Source of the DNA: Halovenus rubra
Lineage (GTDB): Archaea; Halobacteriota; Halobacteria; Halobacteriales; Haloarculaceae
Length of the DNA stretch: 64,000 nucleotides
Direction: 5' to 3'
Assembly (NCBI RefSeq): GCF_026586665.1
Contig: NZ_JAODIY010000001.1
Location: 310,001 to 374,000, forward strand
Shown here: positions 8,795 to 16,983 of the stretch, piece after piece
Numbering within the stretch: the stretch's first letter is position 1
How the letters are laid out: each line of letters opens with the position of its first letter
Made by a program: the position numbers and the translations under genes
The notes under the pieces: model-generated
What the model was told of the DNA's origin: nothing
What the model saw: only the letters and a program-made list of their open reading frames with translations
Database searches by the model: none

Positions 8795-10276
8795 TCACTC
8801 TGCTATTATCTGTTTAATCGGCTCTATCTCATCATCAGAGAGCAGCATAATAATGATTCCTAAATAAGTAGATCCGCCAAGGATCAAGCTGAGCACAAGT
8901 AGCTGTAATCCGGATAATTTGAAACCTAATAGGAATAAAATAACAGCTGCAGCGCCGCCTGCAATAACTGGTTTAATATAGTTCAAGTTGTATGGGAAAA
9001 TATCTTCCAAATACCATACTTGGACAACTCGAGCGATATTTATTGAACTAATAACAGTTGCTGTTGCGACAGCACCTCCAATGAGGCCCATCTCAAGAAT
9101 AAGGATGTAATTTAACACAACGTTTGCAACCCCGCTCACGACTTGGTTTAATGTAACAATATACTGATGGTCCGTCATCATAAGTAGATATCCACTAGCT
9201 CCCACAGCAGCATTGGCCAACTGTGCAAGCGAAATTAACGTCACAACCCAGACACCATCTGAGAACCCATCTCCGAATATCTCTAAGACCTCTTCAGCGT
9301 TTATGACTAGTAATATTGTCGGGAACAAGCAAATGGTAAAAATCCAGAGGGTTACGATCTCGTAAAGATCTTCAAGTTCTGAAAGTCGACCGTTACTGTA
9401 CAGGCGAGATGCAATTGGTGGAAATAGCTGATTAAAAGCCGTGAGAGGAAGTGCGAGAAATCCCGCTAGTGTAATTGAAATTTGATATACGCCAACAGCG
9501 GCACTCGATAAAAAGAGACCTATCATGAAAATATCTGTTCTCTTGTATAACAGGGAGCCCATTTGATTAAATGTGAGTGGTATCGAAAATTTCAGATAGG
9601 AAACCACATCTGATTTCGTAGGTGTTTTTACTTTTGAAAAATGTGTGCTTTTTGACAGTAAAAAAACAGCAACCAGAAGAGTACCTATCGACGATAAGAC
9701 TAGTCCGATTGTTGCTCCAATAATAGAAAACCCTAGTAGAACTGCACCTCCGACAAAACAAAGTCGGAAAAGTGGTCGTGAAATTGACTTGACTAAAATG
9801 GTGTAATGGAGCTTTTCGATACTCTTGAAGACGGAAGCTCCAATATTTGTAAGACCATAAAATGGAAGCATGAGTGCAAGAATTCGAAGCGTTTTACTAA
9901 ACAGCGATTCATCGATTGTCAGTTCTGACAAAGTCGGAGCAAAAATAAAAAGAAGAACCCCAACTACAACACTCATAATTAACGAAATAGTAGCTGAAAG
10001 TGTCACAAAAGCCTGTGATTTATCATTCGATTCACCAAACTTTGGAATGAATCGTAACAACGAATTATTTGCCCCCAAATTTATAAATATCAGACACAGT
10101 GGTAGTGTGAGGAGAAGATACGCGTAGATACCGTACAGTGAAGCGCCGAGAGTACGGGTCAAAATAACTGTGGTGACGAGTGTTAAAACCGTTTTAACCA
10201 TATGGCCTAATATATGTATCCCTGCACCTTGCGAAATAGAACCTAGGTTAGATATCTTCGATTCAGCCTCACCCAT
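8795..10276 (-). CDS. Oligosaccharide flippase of the MOP superfamily (Wzx-like)
   Basis: This 493-residue protein is mostly hydrophobic, with about 14 predicted membrane helices and small polar loops. It begins with a short acidic head, then GHMVKTVLTLVTTVILTRTL and GASLYGIYAYLL, the opening signature of polysaccharide flippases (LxR-x-LG-x-x-x-YG). In haloarchaea such proteins move dolichol-phosphate-linked sugars to the outer face of the membrane during N-glycosylation or capsule building. It lies among glycosyltransferases on the same strand. A strong TATA box (TTTATAAAT) about 27 bases before the ATG predicts a leaderless mRNA. Confidence 0.9.
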   Translation of the reverse strand: MGEAESKISNLGSISQGAGIHILGHMVKTVLTLVTTVILTRTLGASLYGIYAYLLLTLPLCLIFINLGANNSLLRFIPKFGESNDKSQAFVTLSATISLIMSVVVGVLLFIFAPTLSELTIDESLFSKTLRILALMLPFYGLTNIGASVFKSIEKLHYTILVKSISRPLFRLCFVGGAVLLGFSIIGATIGLVLSSIGTLLVAVFLLSKSTHFSKVKTPTKSDVVSYLKFSIPLTFNQMGSLLYKRTDIFMIGLFLSSAAVGVYQISITLAGFLALPLTAFNQLFPPIASRLYSNGRLSELEDLYEIVTLWIFTICLFPTILLVINAEEVLEIFGDGFSDGVWVVTLISLAQLANAAVGASGYLLMMTDHQYIVTLNQVVSGVANVVLNYILILEMGLIGGAVATATVISSINIARVVQVWYLEDIFPYNLNYIKPVIAGGAAAVILFLLGFKLSGLQLLVLSLILGGSTYLGIIIMLLSDDEIEPIKQIIAE

Positions 10277-10298
10277 CTATTTTGAAGCAGAGTCTCTT

Positions 10299-10308
10299 GT
10301 TTATAAAT
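10299..10308 (-). promoter_or_regulatory. TATA box of the flippase gene
   Basis: Read on the minus strand the bases are GTATTTATAAAC, centred about 28 bases before the flippase ATG at 10276. That spacing fits an archaeal promoter whose transcript starts at the start codon. Just upstream, GATAG-C-CTATC (about 10320-10332) is a small dyad that could bind a regulator. Confidence 0.55.
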
Positions 10309-10384
10309 ACCCTATGATTAGATAGCCTATCATTCGCTCTGCCGTGTTGAAGACAATCTAATCGACTGATCTCGTGGAGTAGCA

Positions 10385-10600
10385 GAACGAAGCCGAGTAA
10401 GTCGATTCTTGCCTATGGAAGTCAATTTCCTTGACTTCGTTGAGTAGTGTCAGTATCTATCTTACGGGGAAGTACTCGGGCAAACTCGCCAGCGGTGGTT
10501 CGCCTGCTGAAAACATCGTTACTTCCCGGATGAGGCAAGACAGCGGTGTCTGGACGCAGTAAAGCAGTCATTTCTGTATGGTTTGACGGTGAGCCTCTGC
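10385..10600 (+). pseudogene. Possible N-terminal relic of a transposase
   Basis: From ATG about 10417 one frame reads MEVNFLDFVE, a stop, CQYLSYGEVLGQTRQRWFAC, a stop, then KHRYFPDEARQRCLDAVK. The pattern (FLDFVExCQYL, then a basic stretch) resembles the N-terminus of haloarchaeal IS5-type transposases, with in-frame stops. The match is by memory of the family only and is weak. It is followed by DNA with no credible frame. Confidence 0.3.
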
Positions 10601-10934
10601 TGCCACTTCGGGGTTGCTGCAAGTAATACCGATTTCACTGCTCCGAACCGATGATATTATCTCGATTTCGACGTCTCTCGGAGAAGGATGCCACTCACGG
10701 CCCAACAGACAAGCCGTGGGCTGACCCCAGGCAGCTCGCGACCAGCATTGTTCAGTCACCGACTCAACCCTACTGGGTCGCTTTTTTCATGCAAGGCTGA
10801 CGCTCTTAGGGACCGCTATACCAGGATATATAAATTGCTGGGGAGTAGTACAAGACGATAGAAGATGGAATTGGCGTTTGATAGTGTCGAGTGCATTGTC
10901 ATTTCGTGTACTCACCTATTATAACCACAAATAG
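10601..10934. other. Intergenic region with a candidate promoter
   Basis: No gene is seen. The short minus-strand frame at 10568-10759 has no recognisable features. GGATATATAAATTGC at 10824-10838 is a good TATA-like element on the plus strand, about 100 bases before the ATG of the membrane protein at 10935, so that gene may have a leader of roughly 75 bases. Confidence 0.4.
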
Positions 10935-12824
10935 ATGGGTATCAAGAGTAGACGGAAGGTAGCTACGTATTTCCAATACAGTCTTTGGATAGCTACCGCT
11001 GTGATTGGGGTTGTTGGACTATTGGGTCCAGTTGCATTCGGTTCTCCTAACTTGGCAATAAAAGGCAGCTATATTTCGGTGCCACTTATTTTAGCAGCAG
11101 TGTTATATTTATCTATATCTCGGTCGGAAAAAAAGAGCGGAATTAAGACAAGATTGCCGCTCCGTAGTTCCGTAAGTGTATATCTCATTTTCTGGGCCTG
11201 TGCGGTTCTAGTTGCTGTTGTTTTTGTCAGGTCGCTCATCTATTACAGTTTGATTGCAGCGTGTTCTACACTCATAATCTGGCAAATTTTCTGTCATGAG
11301 GAAACAATAGCATTAAAACTTGGGGTATTGTTTGAAGCTAGTATTTTGTTTTTAAATATCATTTATACAGTCACACTCAAGTACTATTTCTATGTTGGTG
11401 GCACAGACCCGCTGGCACATGCGTATCTTGTTGAGTCGCTACTCAACACAACAGAGATTACTAATGCGTTCGACATCTATGAGTCATTTCCGTTATATCA
11501 CATCATGGTTAGCTCACTCAGTCTTGCTGGGGGATCCTATCTTCCACCGCGAAAATGGAACGTTCTATTTGTTGGACTTGTCGGTGTTCTAGGAATTTTC
11601 TTTATCTTCCTAACCGTTCGTTGGATACTCACAGACTGGCGTTACGCCGCTGTTGCTACAGCCTTGCTAGCAATCAATTCAATCTATATATACTACATGA
11701 TAAGGGCAATACCCCGAAGTGTGATGACTGTGTTTACTGCATTCATCATATTTTCGACACTACATTCAAGCCGTCGGTTGCAATTACTGATCGCTTTTCC
11801 GATCATAGTACTTGTTATGTATCATACAGCTACTGTCCCGTATATTCTATCTATACTGTGTCTGTTGCTTTTGTTGCAGCTAGTTTTCTCACACCGCGAC
11901 CAAGCGACAAATACAGGAAGAGTAATCTTTTTCCTTGGAATAGGTGCGATTTCGTACTGGGCTTTCTATGCAGAAGAGCTTTTATTGGCATTTTTCTCCG
12001 TATTAATTTCAACTTCAGTTGAGGCACCAGGTGGAGGAGTCTCCTTCAATTCGGATACTATTGTGGCAAATCTTTGGAATAACTTGCAGTATGTGGGAGT
12101 GATATCTTTAGCGATACTGGGCGGTATTTGGAGCCTTCGAGAGGACGAGCTCAACTGGGAAGGACTGACAGTTATACTGGCAGGTACAATACTAGTTGCG
12201 CTTACGTTTCCGGGGCCACTGCAGTTTATCGAACAGCTTGAATCTCTGGAACTTCGCCGATGGTCGGAGTATACCATTCCCTTGGTTTCGATTGCAGCCA
12301 GTTTCGGTACGATTGAACTATATGACCGCTTAGACAGTTCTCAGATGCGTGTCGTTTTTTTCACCTTCTTACTTGTGACTGCCGGATTGTCCGTTTCAAA
12401 CACACTCGTGGCACCAGAAAACCCGATTGTAGAAGAACCACGCCATACGCCATACTTGGAGAAAAGTGAGGTGGACGCAACAGTGTTTGCGGCGCAGAAT
12501 AGTAAAAACGGAGTTATGGCTGACTACGTGTCTTTCAGATATCTCCAGTGGTCAAACTATGCTGACAAACCTCACATTATGGAGGTATCCTCTACCAATG
12601 AGATCCAGACAGGCCCACAAACAGGCCTCGTTATTATTCGTCAACAAGAACTTCGAAAGAGCGGGCTAAAGGTCTATCCACTCGGCGAGAATAGTTTTAC
12701 TTACAAACCAACATGGCGTGGAGGCGGGGTACTTGAACTCTATCCAGATGTACAGATGGATTCATCAGCACACAATCAGATATATGACAATGGAATAAAT
12801 GTGATTTACGGAAATGATTCTTGA
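10935..12824 (+). CDS. Large polytopic membrane protein, GT-C-like
   Basis: This 629-residue protein has about 12-14 hydrophobic helices in the first 490 residues, then a soluble tail of about 140 residues ending in IYGNDS. The first big loop carries YVGGTDPLAHAYLVESLLN near residue 155, where GT-C glycosyltransferases place their acidic catalytic residue, and then YESFPLYHIMVSSL. The layout (many helices plus a C-terminal outer domain) is that of STT3/AglB, PMT and related GT-C proteins, but it lacks the WWDYG motif of oligosaccharyltransferase. It may ligate, polymerise or modify glycans outside the cell. It is among the most AT-rich genes in the window, suggesting transfer. Confidence 0.78.
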   Translation: MGIKSRRKVATYFQYSLWIATAVIGVVGLLGPVAFGSPNLAIKGSYISVPLILAAVLYLSISRSEKKSGIKTRLPLRSSVSVYLIFWACAVLVAVVFVRSLIYYSLIAACSTLIIWQIFCHEETIALKLGVLFEASILFLNIIYTVTLKYYFYVGGTDPLAHAYLVESLLNTTEITNAFDIYESFPLYHIMVSSLSLAGGSYLPPRKWNVLFVGLVGVLGIFFIFLTVRWILTDWRYAAVATALLAINSIYIYYMIRAIPRSVMTVFTAFIIFSTLHSSRRLQLLIAFPIIVLVMYHTATVPYILSILCLLLLLQLVFSHRDQATNTGRVIFFLGIGAISYWAFYAEELLLAFFSVLISTSVEAPGGGVSFNSDTIVANLWNNLQYVGVISLAILGGIWSLREDELNWEGLTVILAGTILVALTFPGPLQFIEQLESLELRRWSEYTIPLVSIAASFGTIELYDRLDSSQMRVVFFTFLLVTAGLSVSNTLVAPENPIVEEPRHTPYLEKSEVDATVFAAQNSKNGVMADYVSFRYLQWSNYADKPHIMEVSSTNEIQTGPQTGLVIIRQQELRKSGLKVYPLGENSFTYKPTWRGGGVLELYPDVQMDSSAHNQIYDNGINVIYGNDS

Positions 12825-12974
12825 TCATTAATGATATATCTTATATTCTTTTGAAGTGTATTGTTGATTACATAACACAGAACAGATAGGTTTTGTAGTA
12901 TTTCGTCATGTTTTATGTAGAGTTCTCAGCGAAGTTGAAAAAAGATTCAGCTTTGGTGAATCGCCATACATAGC
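12825..12974. other. AT-rich spacer after the GT-C-like gene
   Basis: AT-rich DNA with no credible frame. It contains the 3' end of the GT-C-like transcript and the flank of a transposase relic on the other strand. Nothing else is recognised. Confidence 0.4.
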
Positions 12975-13106
12975 TTAATTTTGGTGGGTGACAGCTCGTT
13001 TGATGTTGTAGACAGAACACATCAGGACAATTTCGCGGAACTCGCGGTACCACGCTCGGCCACTCCGTGCGTGCCCGAGCGTGCGTTTGATCGAGGAAAA
13101 CACTTC
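12975..13106 (-). pseudogene. C-terminal relic of an IS5-like transposase
   Basis: In one minus-strand frame the DNA reads EVFSSIKRTLGHARSGRA, WYREFREIVLMCSVYNIKRA and VTHQN, then TAA. The string VE..FSxIKRTLGHARS..AWYREFREIVLMC.VYNIKRAV is the conserved C-terminus of a common haloarchaeal transposase family of the IS5 type. A TGA directly precedes the fragment and the rest of the gene is absent, although a shifted frame upstream (to about 13190) may carry more of it. It is an inactive fossil next to glmS. Confidence 0.7.
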
Positions 13107-13314
13107 TCAGAGAGCGCTCGTGCTCCTGTGCGGAGAGGCGCAGGAGAACTCGCCAGACTGCCATCGTCAATCTATCGAACTACTTGACTAACGCCGAGTA
13201 ATCAGGCAATTCGTCCCCTGTTCTAAGTCTGCCAGCAGACGGTATTGTTAGATGCCTGCTTACCACCTCCATGGTAGAGAAAAGAGACACGCTACCCAAC
13301 AAAAATCATACCAG
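13107..13314. other. Gap between transposase relic and glmS
   Basis: No gene is seen. The first part probably belongs to the decayed transposase. The bases next to 13314 are the 3' flank of glmS, which ends in GTCACACTCTT on the minus strand. No strong terminator hairpin is visible. Confidence 0.35.
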
Positions 13315-15117
13315 TCACTCTACTGTCACACTCTTTGCCAGATTCCGTGGCTTGTCGATTGGACGGCCCTTCGAATCCGCGACGTGATAAGCAAACAGCT
13401 GCCAGTAGACGTTTGCGACGAGAGGCTCGAATAAACCAGCCGAGGGAACCTTGAACAACTCATCGACGAACTTCTCGTTTTCCATCGACGACGCAACAAT
13501 CACTGGCGCGCCGCGTGCTTGGACCTCCTTCACGTTGTTCAACGTCTTCTCCGACCGCGACCCCTCCGTCAGCACAGCTAGGACAGGTGTCGTTTCGGTT
13601 ACGAGCGCCAGTGGCCCGTGTTTCAATTCGCCCGATGCGAACCCTTCTGCGTGGTCGTAGGAGATTTCTTTGAGCTTCAAGGCACCCTCCAGCGCGACCG
13701 GATACCCGAGGTCACGGCCGATAAAGAAGAATGCATCCGAGTCGGCGTACTCCTCTGCGACCGCCTTGACCTGTTGTTCCCGATCCAGTACCTGTTGGAT
13801 TGCACCGGGAACCGCCCGCATATTCTCAAGCAGCGTCGATGCACGACCACCGGACAACGACCCGCACCGCTTCCCTGTGTACACCGAAAGCATCGCGAGG
13901 GTTATGACCTGCGAGGCGAACGTCTTGGTCGCGGCGACCCCAATTTCAGGTCCAGCTCGGATGTACATGCTGTCATCGACTTCACGGGTAACCGTACTGC
14001 CGAGTGTATTCGTGACAGCTAATGTCCGAGCACCAGCTTCAGCAGCCGTACGAATGGCCGAGAGTGTGTCCGCTGTTTCACCGCTCTGGGTAACCGCAAT
14101 AGTAAGTGTCCGCGATGGGTCGCGGCCGCCGTCGAACATGTATTCACTTGCCAGGCTTACTGTCGCTCTGACGTCTGCTATCTTCTCGAACAGGCGCGCC
14201 GCGTACTCACCCGCGTAGTACGACGTTCCGCAGGCGACAAACTGCACCTCCTCGAGTGATTGAAGATATTCCTCGGGGATGTTGAGATTGAGGTCGACAT
14301 CACCGATGTCGGTGTCGAGTCGACCGGAGATTGTCTGGCGCAGTGCCTGTGGCTGCTCGTGAATCTCTTTGAGCATGTAGTGCTCATACCCGCCCTTCTC
14401 GGCGGCATCGGCTTCCCAGTCGATCGTTTCGACCGTCGGTTCGACAGGGCACCCACCCCGGTGAATTTCCACGTCACCGTCGGTCAGGACTGCCACGTCG
14501 CCATCTTCGAGATACGAAACGTCACGCGTGTGGCCCAGGAACGCGGTGACATCGCTAGCGAGATACGCCCCATCGTCAGCGTGTCCAATCACGAGTGGAC
14601 TATCTTCGCGTGCGGCCAGAATCGCGTCGGTGCCCGCAATCGTCACGACGAACGCGTAACTCCCATCAAGCCGGTCTACCACGGCATTGATAGCCTCTAC
14701 TGGTGAGGTGTCGCCGTCCAGTTCGTCTTCGAGAAGGTGCGGGATGACCTCAGTATCGGTCCCGCTGGTGAAGGTGTGACCCGACAGCTCCGCTTTGAGT
14801 TCGTCATAGTTTTCGATAATGCCGTTATGAACGACTGCGATACGGCCAGTACAGTCGGTGTGCGGGTGTGAATTCGCGTTGCTCGGCGGCCCGTGTGTCG
14901 ACCAGCGAGTGTGTCCGATCCCGCAGTTCGCGTCACTTGCCTCCGGAACGACATCGAGGAGGTTGTCTATTTTCCCTTCGCGCTTGTACACCTCAATCGA
15001 CCCGCTGTCGAGTGCGACACCCGCGGAGTCGTACCCCCGGTAGTCGAGATTCTGTAGACCTGTCTGAACGATTGGCAGTGCGTCCTGTGAGCCGATGTAG
15101 CCGATGATTCCACACAT
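13315..15117 (-). CDS. glmS: Glutamine--fructose-6-phosphate aminotransferase (isomerizing)
   Basis: The 600-residue protein makes glucosamine-6-phosphate from fructose-6-phosphate and glutamine, the first step toward UDP-GlcNAc. It starts MCGIIGYIGSQDALP, so Cys2 is the N-terminal nucleophile of the glutaminase (Ntn) domain after Met removal, followed by RGYDSAGVAL and GHTRWSTHGPPSNANSHP. Two SIS sugar-isomerase domains follow (FVACGTSYYAGEYAARLFEK, VTQSGETADT), and it ends with the conserved KPRNLAKSVTVE tail. Full length for the family. The start is 2 bases after the glmU-like gene, so they form one operon that supplies amino-sugar precursors to the glycan island. Confidence 0.97.
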   Translation of the reverse strand: MCGIIGYIGSQDALPIVQTGLQNLDYRGYDSAGVALDSGSIEVYKREGKIDNLLDVVPEASDANCGIGHTRWSTHGPPSNANSHPHTDCTGRIAVVHNGIIENYDELKAELSGHTFTSGTDTEVIPHLLEDELDGDTSPVEAINAVVDRLDGSYAFVVTIAGTDAILAAREDSPLVIGHADDGAYLASDVTAFLGHTRDVSYLEDGDVAVLTDGDVEIHRGGCPVEPTVETIDWEADAAEKGGYEHYMLKEIHEQPQALRQTISGRLDTDIGDVDLNLNIPEEYLQSLEEVQFVACGTSYYAGEYAARLFEKIADVRATVSLASEYMFDGGRDPSRTLTIAVTQSGETADTLSAIRTAAEAGARTLAVTNTLGSTVTREVDDSMYIRAGPEIGVAATKTFASQVITLAMLSVYTGKRCGSLSGGRASTLLENMRAVPGAIQQVLDREQQVKAVAEEYADSDAFFFIGRDLGYPVALEGALKLKEISYDHAEGFASGELKHGPLALVTETTPVLAVLTEGSRSEKTLNNVKEVQARGAPVIVASSMENEKFVDELFKVPSAGLFEPLVANVYWQLFAYHVADSKGRPIDKPRNLAKSVTVE

Positions 15118-15119
15118 TC

Positions 15120-16280
15120 TTATCCTCTGTAGATGGTTGCGTTCGATTCGATCTGGCCGCCGACGGTGGTCCCGTCCCTGACGGTGACGTCGTCACCGAT
15201 AACCGTCCCTGGGGAGATGACGGCTCCACCACCGAGACGTGTGTTCGCGCCGATGACACCGCCGAGAGTCACGTCGGTGTGGACCGTCTCCTCGACAGCG
15301 ACCGTCGCTGTTCCACCGGCAACTGTCGCGTTCGGTCCAATCGTTACGTTCTCGTCGACGATACAGTCACGGACGACGGCCCCGTCATCGATGGTCGCGT
15401 CCTGCATGACGACGGCGTTCGAGACGACGGCATTCGTCCCGACGGTAACGTTTGGCCCCAGTGACGTTCCTCGCTTGACCGTCGCGTTCGCGTGGATGGC
15501 GGTCCCTTCGCCGATGTGCACACGGTCGGTGACCGTCGCTGACTCGGCGACCTGGCCGTTCTCCGGAGCCTCGTGGGCCGTCACGATAGTGTCGTTGACG
15601 AATAGCAAGTCCCACGGGTAGGTGACGTCCAGCCACCGGCCGTGATACTTGACGATGTCGACGGTCGTCTCCGTTGCGAGATGATTGATCGCACTCGGGA
15701 GACAAACTTCTCCGTCCGGCGACCGATTGCATTTCTCGATGGCCTCGAATATCGTGTCCGTGAATCGATAGACACCGGCGTTAATAACGGTGGATTGGGA
15801 CTCGCCGGTCGGTTTCTCGTCGATTCGAACGAGCCCGTCGTCGTCAGTCACAGTGATCCCGTATTCCTGTGCCGGCTCCACACGCGTCACCGAAATGGTT
15901 GCAGGCGTCTCCCGCGACTCGGTTTCGCGGACCTCCTCGACGAGATCTGCGTCGATAATCCGGTCACCGTTGAGAACGAGGAACTCATTGTCGACCAGGG
16001 ATTGGACTTGTTGGACGGCATGTCCTGTTCCGAGTTGAGCGTCCTGAATCGCGTAGGTGATCTCGATATCCCATTTGTCCCCGTTCTCGAAGTAGGTCTG
16101 GATTCGTTCGCGCTTGTATCCAACGACAAGCACTACTTCTTCGATCCCCGCTTCAGCCACTGCTTCGACGACGTATTCTAGAACTGGCTTATTTGCGACC
16201 GGAATCATTGGCTTGGGCCGTCTGCTAGTCAACGGCTGCAATCGCCGTCCCTCCCCTGCAGCAAGCACTACTGCTTTCAT
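15120..16280 (-). CDS. GlmU-like sugar-1-phosphate nucleotidylyltransferase / acyltransferase
   Basis: The 386-residue protein has an N-terminal nucleotidyltransferase domain starting MKAVVLAAGEGRRLQPL with the KPMIPVANKPVLEYVV substrate loop, and a C-terminal left-handed beta-helix from about residue 250 built of hexapeptide repeats (VHIGEGTAIHANATVKRGTS, TIGPNATVAGG). Archaeal enzymes of this shape take glucosamine-1-phosphate, acetylate it and couple it to UTP, giving UDP-GlcNAc; glucose-1-phosphate is an alternative substrate. It is first in an operon with glmS. The upstream region holds GTTAA/TTAAC palindromes that may be regulatory. Confidence 0.93.
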   Translation of the reverse strand: MKAVVLAAGEGRRLQPLTSRRPKPMIPVANKPVLEYVVEAVAEAGIEEVVLVVGYKRERIQTYFENGDKWDIEITYAIQDAQLGTGHAVQQVQSLVDNEFLVLNGDRIIDADLVEEVRETESRETPATISVTRVEPAQEYGITVTDDDGLVRIDEKPTGESQSTVINAGVYRFTDTIFEAIEKCNRSPDGEVCLPSAINHLATETTVDIVKYHGRWLDVTYPWDLLFVNDTIVTAHEAPENGQVAESATVTDRVHIGEGTAIHANATVKRGTSLGPNVTVGTNAVVSNAVVMQDATIDDGAVVRDCIVDENVTIGPNATVAGGTATVAVEETVHTDVTLGGVIGANTRLGGGAVISPGTVIGDDVTVRDGTTVGGQIESNATIYRG

Positions 16281-16360
16281 TATCTTTCACTACTCCCCAT
16301 ATTATTTCTATTCGGAGCTAGTTCTGTTACGATAAAGGACCTTCCATTCAGGTGTGTTTA

Positions 16361-16414
16361 GTTAACTTAACATCTGTTTATCCACACTTGACTATCGGTC
16401 ACTGGTTAATTAAC
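16361..16414. promoter_or_regulatory. Paired GTTAA/TTAAC palindromes upstream of glmU-glmS
   Basis: GTTAA-C-TTAAC at 16361-16371 and GTTAATTAAC at 16405-16414 are two perfect palindromes 33 bases apart. They are flanked by an outward inverted pair, GTGTGTT at 16352-16358 and AACACAC at 16412-16418. They lie about 80-140 bases before the start of the glmU-like gene. A binding site for a regulator is inferred; AT-rich background could give shorter palindromes by chance. Confidence 0.4.
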
Positions 16415-16586
16415 ACACATCTATCAGTAATACGTCTGCCACGTTCTTCTATTAAGATATTAAATCACGAGTGAATGGTAATACGACAGCAATATGCGTA
16501 TCCAGGCACGCGCCAAGAATCCTGTAGCCGCGATAAAAACATAGTTTGAGTCGCTATGCCGGGAGTCCACGCGGTCAACAAAACAT
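16415..16586. other. Intergenic, no clear gene
   Basis: No credible gene. A minus-strand stretch (stop near 16463) is open for about 59 codons without a usable start, ending AWIRILLSYYHS; it is hydrophobic but I recognise no family and treat it as chance or decay. Confidence 0.3.
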
Positions 16587-16617
16587 CGTTTCTTTGAGCG
16601 ACTGGCTCTAAGAAACG
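16587..16617. repeat. Near-perfect hairpin (12 bp stem, 5 base loop)
   Basis: CGTTTCTT-T-GAGC, loop GACTG, GCTC-T-AAGAAACG: the two arms pair over 12 bases with one T-T mismatch. It lies in a gene-free stretch between the glmU-like gene and aglF. It could be a transposon end, a terminator or a structured RNA; nothing else distinguishes these. Confidence 0.5.
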
Positions 16618-16702
16618 GATAGTCTATTGGTGCGATGTTCGACCCTCAAATGGTACTCAGTACTACGAGTAAGCTGCTGTATGGGTGTTCTGAGACTGAT
16701 GG

Positions 16703-16807
16703 TCACGAGTTAAGTTCAATGCCACATCGCAGCTCTGCAACATCAAATTCTATCTGTTTTTCCTCGAAGATAACGTCCCACTCTTCTACTGGTTCCTCGA
16801 TTGTCAT
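16703..16807 (-). CDS. Possible 34-residue small protein
   Basis: An ATG at 16807 on the minus strand opens a 34-codon frame, MTIEEPVEEWDVIFEEKQ followed by IEFDVAELRCGIELNS, ending at TGA 16703. The strongly acidic composition is what one expects from a haloarchaeal protein and not from random reading of AT-rich DNA. No family is recognised. It may be a real small gene or the end of a decayed one. Confidence 0.3.
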   Translation of the reverse strand: MTIEEPVEEWDVIFEEKQIEFDVAELRCGIELNS

Positions 16808-16983
16808 TGCAACGTGACGCTACGATACTGCAGGGCGTTGTTAGAAACCATGTAACACAAATACCGCCCTTGTTGAGCAACAGTCCCTGTCAGACCGCCG
16901 CTCAGCTTTCGCGGTTTAGCCTTTTTCGAGACTCAGTAACTGGCGTACCATAGACTACGATAATTTGCGGTCATGTAACAGAT
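16808..16983. other. Intergenic, no gene seen
   Basis: No credible frame. GGGCGTTGTTAG and the nearby CAGTAACTGGCG suggest old mobile-element DNA, but no element could be identified. The last bases are the 3' flank of aglF. Confidence 0.3.

Noticed and set aside
16415-16600. A minus-strand open stretch ending in AWIRILLSYYHS
   Set aside because: No usable start codon, no family recognised, and it reads through a hairpin; kept only as a note in the gap description.
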